Source: Luteolibacter luteus (lineage in GTDB: Bacteria; Verrucomicrobiota; Verrucomicrobiia; Verrucomicrobiales; Akkermansiaceae). From it: 64,000 nt of DNA. This document shows, in pieces, positions 10,220 to 19,143 of this stretch. A program made the translations under genes and the position numbers. The notes beneath the pieces are model-generated. The model did no database searches and was not told where the DNA came from. It saw only the letters and a program-made list of their open reading frames with translations. The stretch covers positions 1,488,001 through 1,552,000 of the forward strand of contig NZ_CP051774.1 of the NCBI RefSeq assembly GCF_012913485.1. The letters run 5' to 3'. The first letter of the stretch is position 1. Each line of letters starts with the position of its first letter.

Positions 10220-12575
10220 GGCGGGTGGGTGGGACTTGGATTTGAACGTCATTACTACCATACGACTTTTCAATTGGGATTGCAATACGCATGGTTCGGT
10301 AGGCAGAAGCTGCCAAAACAATGGAAACCACCGAACTGAGGGGCATGAGAATGGCTGCCAGCAGAGGGCTCATATGGGCGGAGGCCGAAAGCGCGACCAC
10401 CACAAGGTTGTAAAGAAGCGCGAAAGCGAAGGCGCGCCGGACTCCGGAAGCCCGGGCGTCCGCTGCTGCGAAGGCTTCGCTCAGATAAGAGAGGCCGGCC
10501 CCGAGGGCGTAGAAATCAGCCTTTGATTCCAGCAAGCTCCGATCGACCACCGGCGTTCCGGTCACGAAGGCAGCATCGAAAGCCAGAGAGTCATTCGCCC
10601 CATCTCCGACGTAGAGCGTGTCCTGCTTGTCCAAGCCGCGGACACGTGCAGCCTTTTCCTCGGGAGAGAGGCCGCCGATTGCTTGCGACGAAGGCAGGCC
10701 GAGGGCGTTCGCAAGCTTCGCCACCTTCTCGGGGGCATCCCCGGAAAGGATGTGGATCGAAAGCCCGCGCCTTTCCAGAGCACGAATCACCGCGGACGCG
10801 GCAGGACGGAGTGAATCGAGAAATTGGAAACAAGCTACCAGTTCGTTTCCGCGGGTCAGGATGGTGCCATTCTCGCCCTTGCCGAGGAACCAAGCTTCCC
10901 CTTCCGACATGCAGTGGACCCCGGTGCCCGGATTCTCCTCGACCGGGGACTCACCGTAGACCTCGAGGAGCTGTTGCCCGCGGCTGCCGAGGGATTCCAA
11001 CAGGGTGCGGCAGACCGGATGCAGCGAGCCGCGTGTGAGGCGCGCCAGCGCAAGGGAGGCATGGCGATCCAGCCCATCCACGGTCTGTTGATTGACGAGC
11101 AAGGGCCGCTCCAAGGTCAGGGTGCCGGTCTTGTCAAAGATCACGTGCTTCACGCGGCGCAGACGTGGCCAGAGGCTGGCGCGCCGGGCAAAGGCCCCTG
11201 CCCTGGCAAGGCGCGAGGCAGCCCACTCATCCGCGAGGGGCACCGCCACCCCCAGAGCACAGGGGCAAGACACGACGAATACCGAGATCATGGCCTGCAG
11301 GCTGCCCGGCCATTGGCCGGCGGCGGACCATGCAGCAAACACCACGACGCCGATAATGAGGACGGCGATGAGATAAATCTTGAGAAGGCGCTGGAAGACC
11401 GGCGAACCACGGTCGCCCGAGGTATCCGCGACAAGTTTCGAGATCAAGGAATCCGCCCAAGTTTCATCCGCCGTGACAGTGACGGATTGGCGACCCAAAA
11501 GGATCGCTCCGGCCGGGAGACGCATGCCGGGGAACATGGTGACCGGATCGGCCTCGCCATGGATCCACTCCAGCGAGACATCGGCAACGCCCTCGGCGAG
11601 ACAAGCAGAGACCGGCAAGGCCTTGCCCGGTTCAAAGAAGAAACTCATCCCGGGCTGGAGCTCGGTGAGAGCGACCGCGCGGCCGCCGGAATTCACGGAC
11701 TCCGGAAGCGGCGAACGACGCACCAGACGAAGGCGGTTCTTCTCCACTGCGGCCGTCTGGACGTAGCGCCCCAGCAGCATGAGGAAAACGAAGGTCGCGA
11801 CGAAATCGAAATACATCAGCCGCTCTTCACCCGTGATCCATCCGGCGATCGAACCAAGATAGGCTGCGATGAGACCAAGGGCGATTGGCAGATCAATGTG
11901 CAGCGACCCCGCACGGGCAGCGCGCCAGGCGCGGGTAATGAAGTAGGAGCCGCCCGCAAGCATGCCTAGCGAGGCAGAGGCGAAGGCAATCAGGCGGAAG
12001 AGCCCGGCGAATTCGAAATCGGCAGGCATGCCGAGATAACCCGGCAGCGAGAAGCCCATCGCATTCAGGGCGAAGGCACCACAGAGTCCCATGCGACCGG
12101 CAAGCGCGCGCCGTTCGGTGGCAGCCTTGGTTCCGGCCGGGGCGACGACGTAGCCGAAAGAAGCGAGTTCGCGGGCGAAAGCGGGAAGATCGCAGGTCCC
12201 GGCCTGCCATTCCAGATGGAGGCGGCCGCTGCCCGGGTTCGCGGCGGCGCGGATGGCTCCGGGATGACGATCAAAGAGCCGTTCGATCAACCAGACGCAG
12301 CCTACGCAGGAAATGCCTTCCACCGCGCAATCGAGGCTGTCCTTTCCAGTCGAAGCGCGTTCCAGCCAGGAGAAATCGTGATCCTCGAAAGGCCGGCTGC
12401 GGACGGGAGCAGTGGCGAGGTCCGCCTTCAGATCATAGAAGCGAACAAGACCTTGATCGTGAATGAGGGAGGCCACATACTCGCAGCCCCGGCAACAGTA
12501 GCGCTCAGCCTCCTCCCGGGGCGAGAACTCCGTGCCGCAATGCTCGCAGAGGCTCATCGGGGAAAGACTGTGCAT
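10194..12575 (-). CDS. ccoI: Copper-translocating P-type ATPase for cbb3 oxidase maturation (CcoI/FixI)
   Basis: CcoI exports copper across the inner membrane for the CuB site of cbb3 oxidase. The 793-residue product begins with a Cys-rich segment (SLCEHCGTEF, YCCRGCEY) typical of the CcoI type. The heavy-metal-associated domain follows with its CxxC in EGISCVGCVWL (Cys90, Cys93). The transmembrane metal site is VVSCPCALGVAVPLA. The phosphorylation loop is DKTGTLTLERPL and the hinge is GDGANDSLAFDAAF. Length and domain order are complete. It lies downstream of the oxidase genes after a 526-bp gap and overlaps the AraC/PocR gene by 26 bp. Confidence 0.93.
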   Translation of the reverse strand: MHSLSPMSLCEHCGTEFSPREEAERYCCRGCEYVASLIHDQGLVRFYDLKADLATAPVRSRPFEDHDFSWLERASTGKDSLDCAVEGISCVGCVWLIERLFDRHPGAIRAAANPGSGRLHLEWQAGTCDLPAFARELASFGYVVAPAGTKAATERRALAGRMGLCGAFALNAMGFSLPGYLGMPADFEFAGLFRLIAFASASLGMLAGGSYFITRAWRAARAGSLHIDLPIALGLIAAYLGSIAGWITGEERLMYFDFVATFVFLMLLGRYVQTAAVEKNRLRLVRRSPLPESVNSGGRAVALTELQPGMSFFFEPGKALPVSACLAEGVADVSLEWIHGEADPVTMFPGMRLPAGAILLGRQSVTVTADETWADSLISKLVADTSGDRGSPVFQRLLKIYLIAVLIIGVVVFAAWSAAGQWPGSLQAMISVFVVSCPCALGVAVPLADEWAASRLARAGAFARRASLWPRLRRVKHVIFDKTGTLTLERPLLVNQQTVDGLDRHASLALARLTRGSLHPVCRTLLESLGSRGQQLLEVYGESPVEENPGTGVHCMSEGEAWFLGKGENGTILTRGNELVACFQFLDSLRPAASAVIRALERRGLSIHILSGDAPEKVAKLANALGLPSSQAIGGLSPEEKAARVRGLDKQDTLYVGDGANDSLAFDAAFVTGTPVVDRSLLESKADFYALGAGLSYLSEAFAAADARASGVRRAFAFALLYNLVVVALSASAHMSPLLAAILMPLSSVVSIVLAASAYRTMRIAIPIEKSYGSNDVQIQVPPTRHEPGEQAI

Positions 12576-12691
12576 ATTTTATCATCGCGGCTCCGCATAG
12601 ATTGCCGCAAGCGGCGCGTTTCCGCTCAGAAGATGCGAAAGTGAAGATCCCGGAGGCCGGATTGGGTGTTTGGGGGAGATGGGAGTCCGGG

Positions 12692-12745
12692 ACCTTTGGA
12701 ATTCACCGCCTGTTCCGCCTGTTATAACTGGAAAAATAACAGGCG
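12692..12745 (-). repeat. Dispersed intergenic repeat, copy A, with perfect hairpin
   Basis: Read on the minus strand this shares its layout with copy B at 36801: CCTGTTATTTTTC, a TAT/ACAGGCG segment, AACAGG, then GAATTCCA and AGG, in the same order and similar spacing. Within copy A, CGCCTGTTAT (12716-12725) and ATAACAGGCG (12736-12745) are perfect 10-bp inverted arms around a 10-base loop. Two copies in unrelated gaps and opposite orientations suggest a repeat family. Confidence 0.6.
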
Positions 12746-12752
12746 CGGGAGG

Positions 12753-12796
12753 GGAACATCGAACGTTGAACGCCCAACATTGAAGGCTGAACGGCC
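12753..12796. repeat. Short direct-repeat cluster (GAACGTTGAACG type)
   Basis: The stretch contains GAACATCGAACGTTGAACG, then CCAACATTGAAGG and CTGAACGG, degenerate 13-15-bp units built on AACATYGAA and TGAACG. It adjoins the hairpin of the dispersed repeat. It is non-coding; its function is unknown. Confidence 0.5.
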
Positions 12797-13101
12797 GGAG
12801 GAGTGAAATGGATCGAGTTGCATGAGGAAGCAGTTCAACGGCGAGTTTCGCATGGGGAGAGAGTGGGCTTCTACTGCCAAGGTCGATCGAAACGGTGACG
12901 AACTGCTCGCCCGCAGTCCCGGACACGCTATCTTCCTTCTTTGCTCTCCGTCGGGTGCGCGACAAAGGGGGAATTCTGTTAGAGCGCGCGCGGACGTGAG
13001 GGCGGGAATGCCCAAGGAAATTCTCGTGCATCCCCGGCGTGCCGCGCTGAGTGCTTAGCCCGAAGGACCATTCCGCCGCACAGAGGACCGCGCGGACCAC
13101 T

Positions 13102-13800
13102 CTAGTGGCAGCAGGCCGGGAGAGGCTTTTCGGCGACGCTTTCCTCGCCGCGGAGCGGGATGGTATCGTGAAGACGCCAGGCGAGGACCAGAGCGGCGGT
13201 AAGGGCGAGGCCGCGCTGGACGCGGAGGAAAGTCGCGGGCGACAAGCGACGGCGGAGTCGGTGGAATTGATGCTGTGCGACCCAGAGCAAGGGGACGGTG
13301 CCGACACCGAAGGCCAGAGCGACTTCCATGCCACGCGCGGCGGATCCGGAGGCCAAGAGCGCAAGGAAGACGGCGTAAAGCGGACCGCAGGGGAGAAAGG
13401 GAGTGAAAAGCCCGGTAAGTCCCGCTCCTGCGACAACGGGCAGGCGCTGGGTCTTGAAACGGACCCGGATCATCAGACGGGTGAGAAAGGCAGGCCGCGG
13501 GACCTTCTTCTCAAGGCCGGTGGCGAGCACCAGCAGGACAAGCACGAGCACCCAAGGGAGCAGGACGGCGGGAGAATGGAAAAACCAGCCGAGCGGTTCC
13601 TTGCCAATGGCTCCGCAAATCCCGCCGATCGTGGTGTAAGCGGTGAGACGTCCGGCGTGATAGGTCGCCGCTGCCGCCATCCGCTCACCTTCGTTCTTGG
13701 CAAAGGTCCCTACCCCGCAGGCCAGCGGTCCGCACATGCCCGCGCAATGCAGGCTGGTGGCGAGTCCCGCAGCAAAGGCTCCGGCGAGGGTGAGATCCAT
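13102..13800 (-). CDS. Sulfite exporter TauE/SafE-like membrane protein of cbb3 locus
   Basis: A 232-residue inner-membrane protein with about six helices. The opening GAFAAGLATSLHCAGMCGPL carries the H-C-x-G-M-C-G-P motif of the SafE/UreH-like family that commonly sits next to cbb3 oxidase assembly genes. A second half-motif, GLFTPFLPCGPLYAVFLAL, is the expected internal repeat. The C-terminus ends in LPACCH, a possible metal-binding tail. Members are thought to move copper or another small cofactor for oxidase assembly. It is 12 bp downstream of a 50-residue membrane protein and CcoG on the same strand. Confidence 0.85.
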   Translation of the reverse strand: MDLTLAGAFAAGLATSLHCAGMCGPLACGVGTFAKNEGERMAAAATYHAGRLTAYTTIGGICGAIGKEPLGWFFHSPAVLLPWVLVLVLLVLATGLEKKVPRPAFLTRLMIRVRFKTQRLPVVAGAGLTGLFTPFLPCGPLYAVFLALLASGSAARGMEVALAFGVGTVPLLWVAQHQFHRLRRRLSPATFLRVQRGLALTAALVLAWRLHDTIPLRGEESVAEKPLPACCH

Positions 13801-13812
13801 GAATGGAAAGGT

Positions 13813-13965
13813 TTACTTGGCCGTGGTCTCTACGACCTGAGGCGAATGCTTGATGGCGACGGTGATGAGCGCTCCCCATGCCGCCATCAGCAGGCCAAAG
13901 GCGAAGACGACGAAGAGCCAGGGGTGGCGGACGAAAAATCCGGGACGTTCTTCTACGGGGTTCAT
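13813..13965 (-). CDS. 50-residue single-helix membrane protein in cbb3 locus (FixH/CcoH-like position)
   Basis: The frame starts at ATG 13965 and stops at 13813, 50 residues. It reads NPVEERPGFFVRHPW, then a hydrophobic helix (LFVVFAFGLLMAAWGALITV) and a short tail AIKHSPQVVETTAK. The start is 6 bp after the CcoG stop and the stop is 12 bp before the SafE-like gene, so it is embedded in the operon. FixH/CcoH usually occupies this slot between CcoG and CcoI but is about three times longer with a periplasmic domain. This could be a reduced FixH or an unrelated small subunit. Too short for many gene finders. Confidence 0.7.
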   Translation of the reverse strand: MNPVEERPGFFVRHPWLFVVFAFGLLMAAWGALITVAIKHSPQVVETTAK

Positions 13966-13971
13966 GGTAGT

Positions 13972-15375
13972 TTAGGGACTGGTTGCAGAGGGTTCGGGGC
14001 CGAGGAAGCGCATGTCATGCTTGAGGACGACACCGCCGGGCTCGGCACGGACTTCGATCGAAAGGTTTTCCGGGCCGCGATAAGCCCCGACAGGAGCCAC
14101 TACGATGGCCGGGCGCGTGATCTCTCCGAGTGGGGGCACTTCGATGGCGGTGCCTGCCCCGCTGAGGGTGAAGCCTTCCGGCGCGCCGGAGAGTTGAAGG
14201 GTGAAGCGGGCAGGCTGGTTCCGCTTGTTGTGGAAACGGACTTGAAAGTGATTCCGCACCGAAGCCGTATCCGTATAGAAGGGCTGGCCACGCATGCGGC
14301 TGAAGTCCGCCGTGAAAGGCTTCGCGTTCTTCCAGCCGGCAATGACGAACGCGATCAAGCCGAGCAGGCCGAGGGCCGTGTAGGCAGCCACGCGCGGGCG
14401 GAAGATGCGGCGCTTTTTCCCGGTGAGCCCGTTGAGCGAGTCGTAGCGCACAAGCCCCTTCGGCTTGTGGATCTTCGTCATGATGTCATCGCAGGCATCA
14501 ATGCAGGCGGCACACCCGATGCACTCGAGTTGCAGGCCATTCCGGATATCGATCCCGGTGGGGCAGACATTCACGCAGCGCCGGCAGTCGATGCAATCAC
14601 CGGCCACCTTGCCGGGAGCACCGCGGGGTTCGCCGCGCTTTTCATCGTAGCCGATGATCACCGTATTGTCGTCCGTCAGCGCACTCTGCAGGCGACCATA
14701 GGGACACATGATGATGCAGAACTGCTCGCGGAACCAACCGAAGCAAAACCAAAGGCTCAGGGTGAGAAAGACCACGACCGCGAAGTCAGTGACATGCGAG
14801 AGCGGCCCCTCCTGCATGTGCTCATAGAGGCGGGGAATCGAGATGAAATAGGATAGGAAAACGTGGGCGATGAGCGAGGAGCAGAGCAGGTAGAGCGAAT
14901 GCTTCCCCACCCGCCGCACCAGCTTCCCCGCGGTCCAAGGAGCGCTATCGAGGCGACGCCGGGCTACGGCATCCCCCTCCGTGAAGCGTTCGATGCGGCG
15001 GAAGACGTGATCGAGAAAGACAGTGTAGGGACAGGCCCAGCCGCACCAGAGGCGGCCCAGCAGTGAGGTCACAAAGAAGAGAGTGAACCCAAGGCCGGTG
15101 ATCCCGAAAAACATCACCCAAAGGTCCTGGGGCACGAGAGTGAGACCGAAGACGTGGAAGCGGCGCTGCTCCACATCGAAGAAGAGCGCGGGGTTCCCAT
15201 TGATCGGAATCCAGGGAAGAGCGGCGTAGATCGCGATGAGGATGGCGCCGAAGATGCGCCGCGCCGTGGTCCAGCGGCCACTGACGTCCGCCGTCTGGAG
15301 GAAGTAGTGCGAGCCGTCCCGATTGATGGTCGTGACGGAGTCGAGGTTCGGCCGTTTTGGCACCTGAGCGGACAT
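13972..15375 (-). CDS. ccoG: Cytochrome cbb3 oxidase accessory protein CcoG (FixG/RdxA)
   Basis: CcoG is a membrane-bound iron-sulfur protein that reduces copper during assembly of cbb3 oxidase. With the start at 15375 it has 467 residues. It has an N-terminal membrane part with LGRLWCGWACPYTVFLDH and FGWFREQFCIIMCPYGR. Two 4Fe-4S motifs follow, CIDCRRCVNVCPTG and CIGCAACIDACDD. A last membrane helix precedes a C-terminal immunoglobulin-like domain (FQVRFHNKRNQPARFTLQL). The frame is open to 15420, but MSAQVPKRPNLDSVTTIN is the typical CcoG beginning. Domain order and length are complete. Confidence 0.93.
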   Translation of the reverse strand: MSAQVPKRPNLDSVTTINRDGSHYFLQTADVSGRWTTARRIFGAILIAIYAALPWIPINGNPALFFDVEQRRFHVFGLTLVPQDLWVMFFGITGLGFTLFFVTSLLGRLWCGWACPYTVFLDHVFRRIERFTEGDAVARRRLDSAPWTAGKLVRRVGKHSLYLLCSSLIAHVFLSYFISIPRLYEHMQEGPLSHVTDFAVVVFLTLSLWFCFGWFREQFCIIMCPYGRLQSALTDDNTVIIGYDEKRGEPRGAPGKVAGDCIDCRRCVNVCPTGIDIRNGLQLECIGCAACIDACDDIMTKIHKPKGLVRYDSLNGLTGKKRRIFRPRVAAYTALGLLGLIAFVIAGWKNAKPFTADFSRMRGQPFYTDTASVRNHFQVRFHNKRNQPARFTLQLSGAPEGFTLSGAGTAIEVPPLGEITRPAIVVAPVGAYRGPENLSIEVRAEPGGVVLKHDMRFLGPEPSATSP

Positions 15376-15556
15376 GCAGTGCCGGGAGATTCGCCGATGC
15401 GAGGGAAAATGGCTCCGCATCGGTTGCCGGGGACTGAGCGGATTTGGCTGTCAAACGGCCCGGGGAAAGAAGGCCACAGGTTTTTCCCGAGGGGCCCTCC
15501 CCCGGCCGGAGGCCTCCGCCGCTCCGTCACAGGAGGGGCCCGGCGGACGTCCTACC

Positions 15557-15760
15557 TCAGCTCGGAACAGCTGACGGTTGTTTGTTGCGGGCCGTCAGGC
15601 GGCGGAGGCAGTGCTTCCACTCGCGTGGAGAGCATTCCTCGTGGTCGCAGTCGAACTCACACACGGCGATTTCCTCCGGAACGGTCTGGACAAGATTTTC
15701 CTTAAGCCTTTCGAGCAAGGGAACACGGTAGTCCCGGACGAGGGTGGGTTCGGTTTCCAT
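15557..15760 (-). CDS. Small Cys-rich protein in the cbb3 operon
   Basis: A 67-residue soluble protein with no signal peptide or membrane helix. Its middle reads IAVCEFDCDHEECSPREW, then KHCLRRL, giving four cysteines with spacing C-x3-C-x4-C-x7-C, plus acidic residues and a His. A metal or Fe-S site is possible. It lies 31 bp downstream of CcoP and 181 bp upstream of CcoG on the same strand, which places it in the cbb3 operon. I recall similar short Cys-rich proteins near other bacterial oxidase clusters but cannot name a family. It may act in copper or heme handling; this is inference from location. Confidence 0.6.
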   Translation of the reverse strand: METEPTLVRDYRVPLLERLKENLVQTVPEEIAVCEFDCDHEECSPREWKHCLRRLTARNKQPSAVPS

Positions 15761-15791
15761 GGGAGGGAGAAGAGAAAGGAGAAAGACAAGG

Positions 15792-16415
15792 CTAGCTGCC
15801 GAAGTCTTGGGGGTTCTTCGAAATGAGGAAGGCCGTCACTTCGGCAACCTGCTTCGGGGTGAGGATCTGGCCCCAAGCTTGCATCTTGGCACCGTTGTAG
15901 CCGGTAGCCTCGGCAGGGGTGCCTTCATTGATCAGCTTGAAGATCTCCATCGGCTTGGAACCGTATTCCCAATGGCCATCCGTAAGCGGACGGCCGGGAA
16001 GCGCGATCTTAGTGCCACCCGCATCCATCATGGCGCTGAGGTCCGCGGCGTGGCAGGCCGAACAGCTGACTGCATAGGTGGCCTCACCGGCAGCAACCAC
16101 GGCGGGATCCGAAGCCCAGTGCTCGATCAAGGTTTTGTCATCCAGCGAAGCCAAGGTGGCGGCCAGTTCGGCATCCTTCCTTTCCTGCAGGGCTGCGACC
16201 TGGGTGATGATCTTCTGCTCGTCCGTGGCGGACCACCCGGCATGATAGTAGAGCACCCAGTAAGTGACGAACCAGACGATCCCGCCGTAGAAGGTAAAGA
16301 GCCACCAGTTCGGCAACTTCTGGTCGAACTCCTGGATGCCGTCGTACTCGTGCTCGCGAAGGATCACCTCGCCTTTTTCCTTGGCGTAGTTGCCGCGTTT
16401 GATCTCGGGATTCAT
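15792..16415 (-). CDS. ccoP: cbb3-type cytochrome c oxidase, CcoP subunit (one-heme form)
   Basis: CcoP carries electrons from soluble cytochrome c toward the oxidase core. The 207-residue product starts with the usual CcoP N-terminus (LREHEYDGIQEFDQKLPNWW) followed by one membrane helix (residues about 38-57). The single cytochrome c domain has CSACH (Cys118, Cys121, His122), the LPGRPLTDG segment and an axial Met region at KMQAWGQIL. Classical CcoP has two c-type hemes and about 290-310 residues; this one has one CxxCH, so it is a short form rather than a truncation. It lies 18 bp downstream of CcoQ. Confidence 0.92.
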   Translation of the reverse strand: MNPEIKRGNYAKEKGEVILREHEYDGIQEFDQKLPNWWLFTFYGGIVWFVTYWVLYYHAGWSATDEQKIITQVAALQERKDAELAATLASLDDKTLIEHWASDPAVVAAGEATYAVSCSACHAADLSAMMDAGGTKIALPGRPLTDGHWEYGSKPMEIFKLINEGTPAEATGYNGAKMQAWGQILTPKQVAEVTAFLISKNPQDFGS

Positions 16416-16433
16416 GGGAAAGGCTGGTCAGGG

Positions 16434-16604
16434 TCAGCGGTCGTCCTCGGAGTCTTCCAAGGGCATGCGGGACATTCGCTCGCGATCCTTGGGACGGATC
16501 AGGAGGGCCCGCACGGTAGTGACCGCGAAGACGGCGAAGAGCACGCCGAAGGCAATCATCGGGACCACGGTGGCCCAATCTTCGAGGATGACCCGCTTGA
16601 ACAT
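16434..16604 (-). CDS. ccoQ: cbb3-type cytochrome c oxidase, CcoQ subunit
   Basis: The 56-residue frame starts at ATG 16604, 1 bp after the CcoNO stop, and stops at 16434. It has a short lead (MFKRVILEDW), one membrane helix (VVPMIAFGVLFAVFAVTTV) and a basic-acidic cytoplasmic tail (RALLIRPKDRERMSRMP). This matches the size, topology and operon position of CcoQ/FixQ, which stabilises the CcoNO-CcoP complex. It is below the size many ORF callers report. Confidence 0.85.
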   Translation of the reverse strand: MFKRVILEDWATVVPMIAFGVLFAVFAVTTVRALLIRPKDRERMSRMPLEDSEDDR

Positions 16605-16605
16605 G

Positions 16606-19143
16606 TCAGTTGGTGGATGAAGTTTCGCCCTTCAGGTAGATCTCGTTCTTCTCGGTCATGTTCCGATAAGAATCGGGATCGAGCGGCTTCGGCTGTGGAG
16701 GTCCGTCCTTCGGAATTTCGCGATAAGTGCCGAGCTTCTGGACATAGGCGATGAGCGCGACGACCTGGGTCTCCGAGAAGTGGCGCACCAGTTCCTCGGT
16801 GCTGGCACCCTTCATGGGCTCATAGCCGACCGGAGAGTTCCCCTCGAAAAGCGAGCGGGCGATGGCCATGCCTTGTTCACGGGCTTGCTGGTCGATCTCA
16901 TCCTTCGTCCATGCGGGGAAGGGCACGCCGATCTGACGCTGGACCGCAATCTTGACGGGCAGCGACTTGAAGTCCGTCTTTTGCTCGAAGAGCCATGGGT
17001 AAGGCGGCATGTTCGAGTCCTCACTCGCCCAGCGGGGGTTCATGAAGTGGAACCAGTGCCACTTGTTGTCACGCTTGCCCGCGCGGACATGCGTGGAGCC
17101 GCTGACCAAGGGACCGCCTTCGCGGGCGAGGTCGGGGCCGGTGCGCTTCGAGCCCCACTGGTAGGGGTGATCGTAGAGGGATTCACCGAGGTGAGAGAAG
17201 TCATCCTTCACCCCTGCCCGGCCGTAGCGCATGACGTCCGGCATGAGCGTGCGGATCATCTGCGAGTGGCAATTGTAGCAACCCTCGCTCACGTAGAGAT
17301 CGCGACCGGCGAGTTCCAGCGGGGTGTAAAGCTCCTGCAAGCGGCCTTCCACGTTCTTGTCCCGGTTCACCAGCAAGGATGGGATAATCTGGACACCACC
17401 GCCGATGGCAACAGCGACGAAGGTGAGCACGGTGAAGGGCAGGTAGTTCCGCAACAGGCTCTCGTGCCACTGATCCCAAGAGTGGCCATTCCTCCGGAAG
17501 GCGCGGACACCTTTCACCACCAGGATCGCGGTGGCTACCAGCGCTGCCTTATCCGCATGAGGCGGGAGGAAGAACCAGAGGACCAGAGTGAGGATGCCGA
17601 GCAAACAATAGGCCACGGGATCCCGGAAGAGGGCCTCTCCCATGCGCAGGCGGTCGTATTCCTTCACCGGGATGTGGACTTCCACGGTATCGTCCGTGGG
17701 TTTTCCGGAGCGGGCGGTCTTGAAGATATTCAGCGCGCACATCCCGAAGCCGACGAGGTAAAGGGTGCCACCGATGGAGCGCAGGATGTAGGGCAGCTGG
17801 ATCGCCTTCAGCGTTTCGACGAATTCATACTTCAGCGTGGTGCCACCCTCCGCGACCTGGCCGAGCATGAGGCCCTGCATGATGCCGGCGGTCCACATGG
17901 CGGCGACGTAGAGCAGGATGCCGACGAGGCCGACCCAGAAGTGCATGTTTGCCAGTGAGGAGGACCAGAGCTTCGTCTTCCACAGGCGCGGGGCCAGCCA
18001 GTAGAACATGCCAGCGGCCATGAAGCCATTCCAGCCGAGGGCGCCGGCATGGACGTGGCCGATGGTCCAGTCCGTGTAGTGCGAGAGCTGGTTCACCGCG
18101 CGGATGGAGAGCAGCGGGCCTTCGAACGTGGCCATGCCGTAGAAGGTGATGCCGGCGGCGAAGAACTTGATCACCGGATCCGTGCGGAGCTTCGCCCATG
18201 CCCCGCGCAAGGTGAGGAGGCCATTGAGCATGCCACCCCATGAGGGAGCCCAAAGCATGAGCGAGAAGAGCATGCCGAGCATCTGCAGCCAGCGCGGCAG
18301 CGAGGTATTCAGCAAGTGGTGGGGACCCGCCCAGATGTAGATGAAGACGAGCGACCAGAAGTGAATGATGGAGAGCCGGTAGCTGTAGACGGGACGATTC
18401 GCTGCCTTCGGCAGGAAGTAATACATGATCCCCAGGATCGGAGTCGTGAGGAAGAAGGCCACGGCATTGTGCCCGTACCACCACTGCACCAAGCCGTCCT
18501 GCAGCCCCCCGAAGATCGGGTAGGAGTGGATGAGCGAGGTGGGAATCGAGAGGTGATTGACGATGTAGAGCATCGCCACCGTGACGATGGTCGCGATGTA
18601 GAACCACAGGGCGACGTAGAGGCTCGGCTCATTCCGCTTCGCGAGGGTCCAGAAAAAGTTGATCGCGAAGACCACCCATACCAGCGCCACGGCGATATTG
18701 ATCGGCCAGATCAGCTCCGCGTATTCCTTTCCGCGCGTGAGGCCCGCAGGCAGGGTCACCGCTGCCGAGAGGATGATGAGCTGCCAGCCCCACATGTGGA
18801 TCTTTGAAAGCAGATCCGATGCGGTGCGGGTTTTGCACAATCTCTGGGTGCTATAGTAGATCCCCGCGAAGGCCATGTTACCGACGAAGGCGAAGATGAC
18901 CGCATTCGTATGCAGCGGCCGCAGGCGTCCGAAGGTGAGGTATTGCAGGCCCTCGCCCTTGAAGAGGCCGAAGGTGATCGTCTCCAGGAACTTGCCATTC
19001 ATCTGCCACCAGGAGAGCTGGGTGGCACAGATGACGCCGACCAGCATGCCCACGAGACCCCAGACGATGGAGGCGATCATGAACTGCCGCACGGTGCGGT
19101 CGTCATAGGTGATAGTGGTCGTTTGACTGGATGCGGCGTTCAT
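16606..19143 (-). CDS. ccoNO: Fused cbb3-type cytochrome c oxidase subunits I and II (CcoN-CcoO)
   Basis: The 845-residue protein joins the catalytic CcoN subunit and the monoheme CcoO subunit. In the CcoN part (to about residue 475) the heme and copper ligands are visible: His78 in RPLHTNAV, His225 in WWYGHNAVAF, His275 and His276 in GPHHLLNT, and the His363/His365 pair in GHVHAGALGWNG. A linker with further hydrophobic helices follows. The CcoO part has its heme c motif CYNCH at 622-626 and MIRTLMPDVMRYGRAG. The enzyme reduces O2 at low oxygen tension in the inner membrane. Its start overlaps the CcoS stop by 4 bp (ATGA). Confidence 0.95.
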   Translation of the reverse strand: MNAASSQTTTITYDDRTVRQFMIASIVWGLVGMLVGVICATQLSWWQMNGKFLETITFGLFKGEGLQYLTFGRLRPLHTNAVIFAFVGNMAFAGIYYSTQRLCKTRTASDLLSKIHMWGWQLIILSAAVTLPAGLTRGKEYAELIWPINIAVALVWVVFAINFFWTLAKRNEPSLYVALWFYIATIVTVAMLYIVNHLSIPTSLIHSYPIFGGLQDGLVQWWYGHNAVAFFLTTPILGIMYYFLPKAANRPVYSYRLSIIHFWSLVFIYIWAGPHHLLNTSLPRWLQMLGMLFSLMLWAPSWGGMLNGLLTLRGAWAKLRTDPVIKFFAAGITFYGMATFEGPLLSIRAVNQLSHYTDWTIGHVHAGALGWNGFMAAGMFYWLAPRLWKTKLWSSSLANMHFWVGLVGILLYVAAMWTAGIMQGLMLGQVAEGGTTLKYEFVETLKAIQLPYILRSIGGTLYLVGFGMCALNIFKTARSGKPTDDTVEVHIPVKEYDRLRMGEALFRDPVAYCLLGILTLVLWFFLPPHADKAALVATAILVVKGVRAFRRNGHSWDQWHESLLRNYLPFTVLTFVAVAIGGGVQIIPSLLVNRDKNVEGRLQELYTPLELAGRDLYVSEGCYNCHSQMIRTLMPDVMRYGRAGVKDDFSHLGESLYDHPYQWGSKRTGPDLAREGGPLVSGSTHVRAGKRDNKWHWFHFMNPRWASEDSNMPPYPWLFEQKTDFKSLPVKIAVQRQIGVPFPAWTKDEIDQQAREQGMAIARSLFEGNSPVGYEPMKGASTEELVRHFSETQVVALIAYVQKLGTYREIPKDGPPQPKPLDPDSYRNMTEKNEIYLKGETSSTN

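Larger units (their letters stand above)
12576..13101. other. Non-coding 526-bp gap inside the cbb3 locus
   Basis: No convincing gene was found here. The long minus-strand frame over it runs on into the SafE gene in a different reading frame and has no domain. The gap holds a dispersed repeat element with a perfect 10-bp hairpin (12692-12745) and a short repeat cluster (12753-12796). The rest, 12797-13101, shows nothing I can name. The ccoI promoter probably lies in it. Confidence 0.6.

Noticed and set aside
12582..13436. A 284-residue minus-strand frame over the gap before ccoI
   Set aside because: It reads through the dispersed repeat and repeat cluster and into the SafE gene in another frame. 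Ser/Pro/Arg-rich with no domain, so the gap is treated as non-coding.
13051..14856. A 601-residue plus-strand frame over SafE and CcoG
   Set aside because: It is antisense to well-identified genes with iron-sulfur motifs and has low-complexity, charged composition without a domain.
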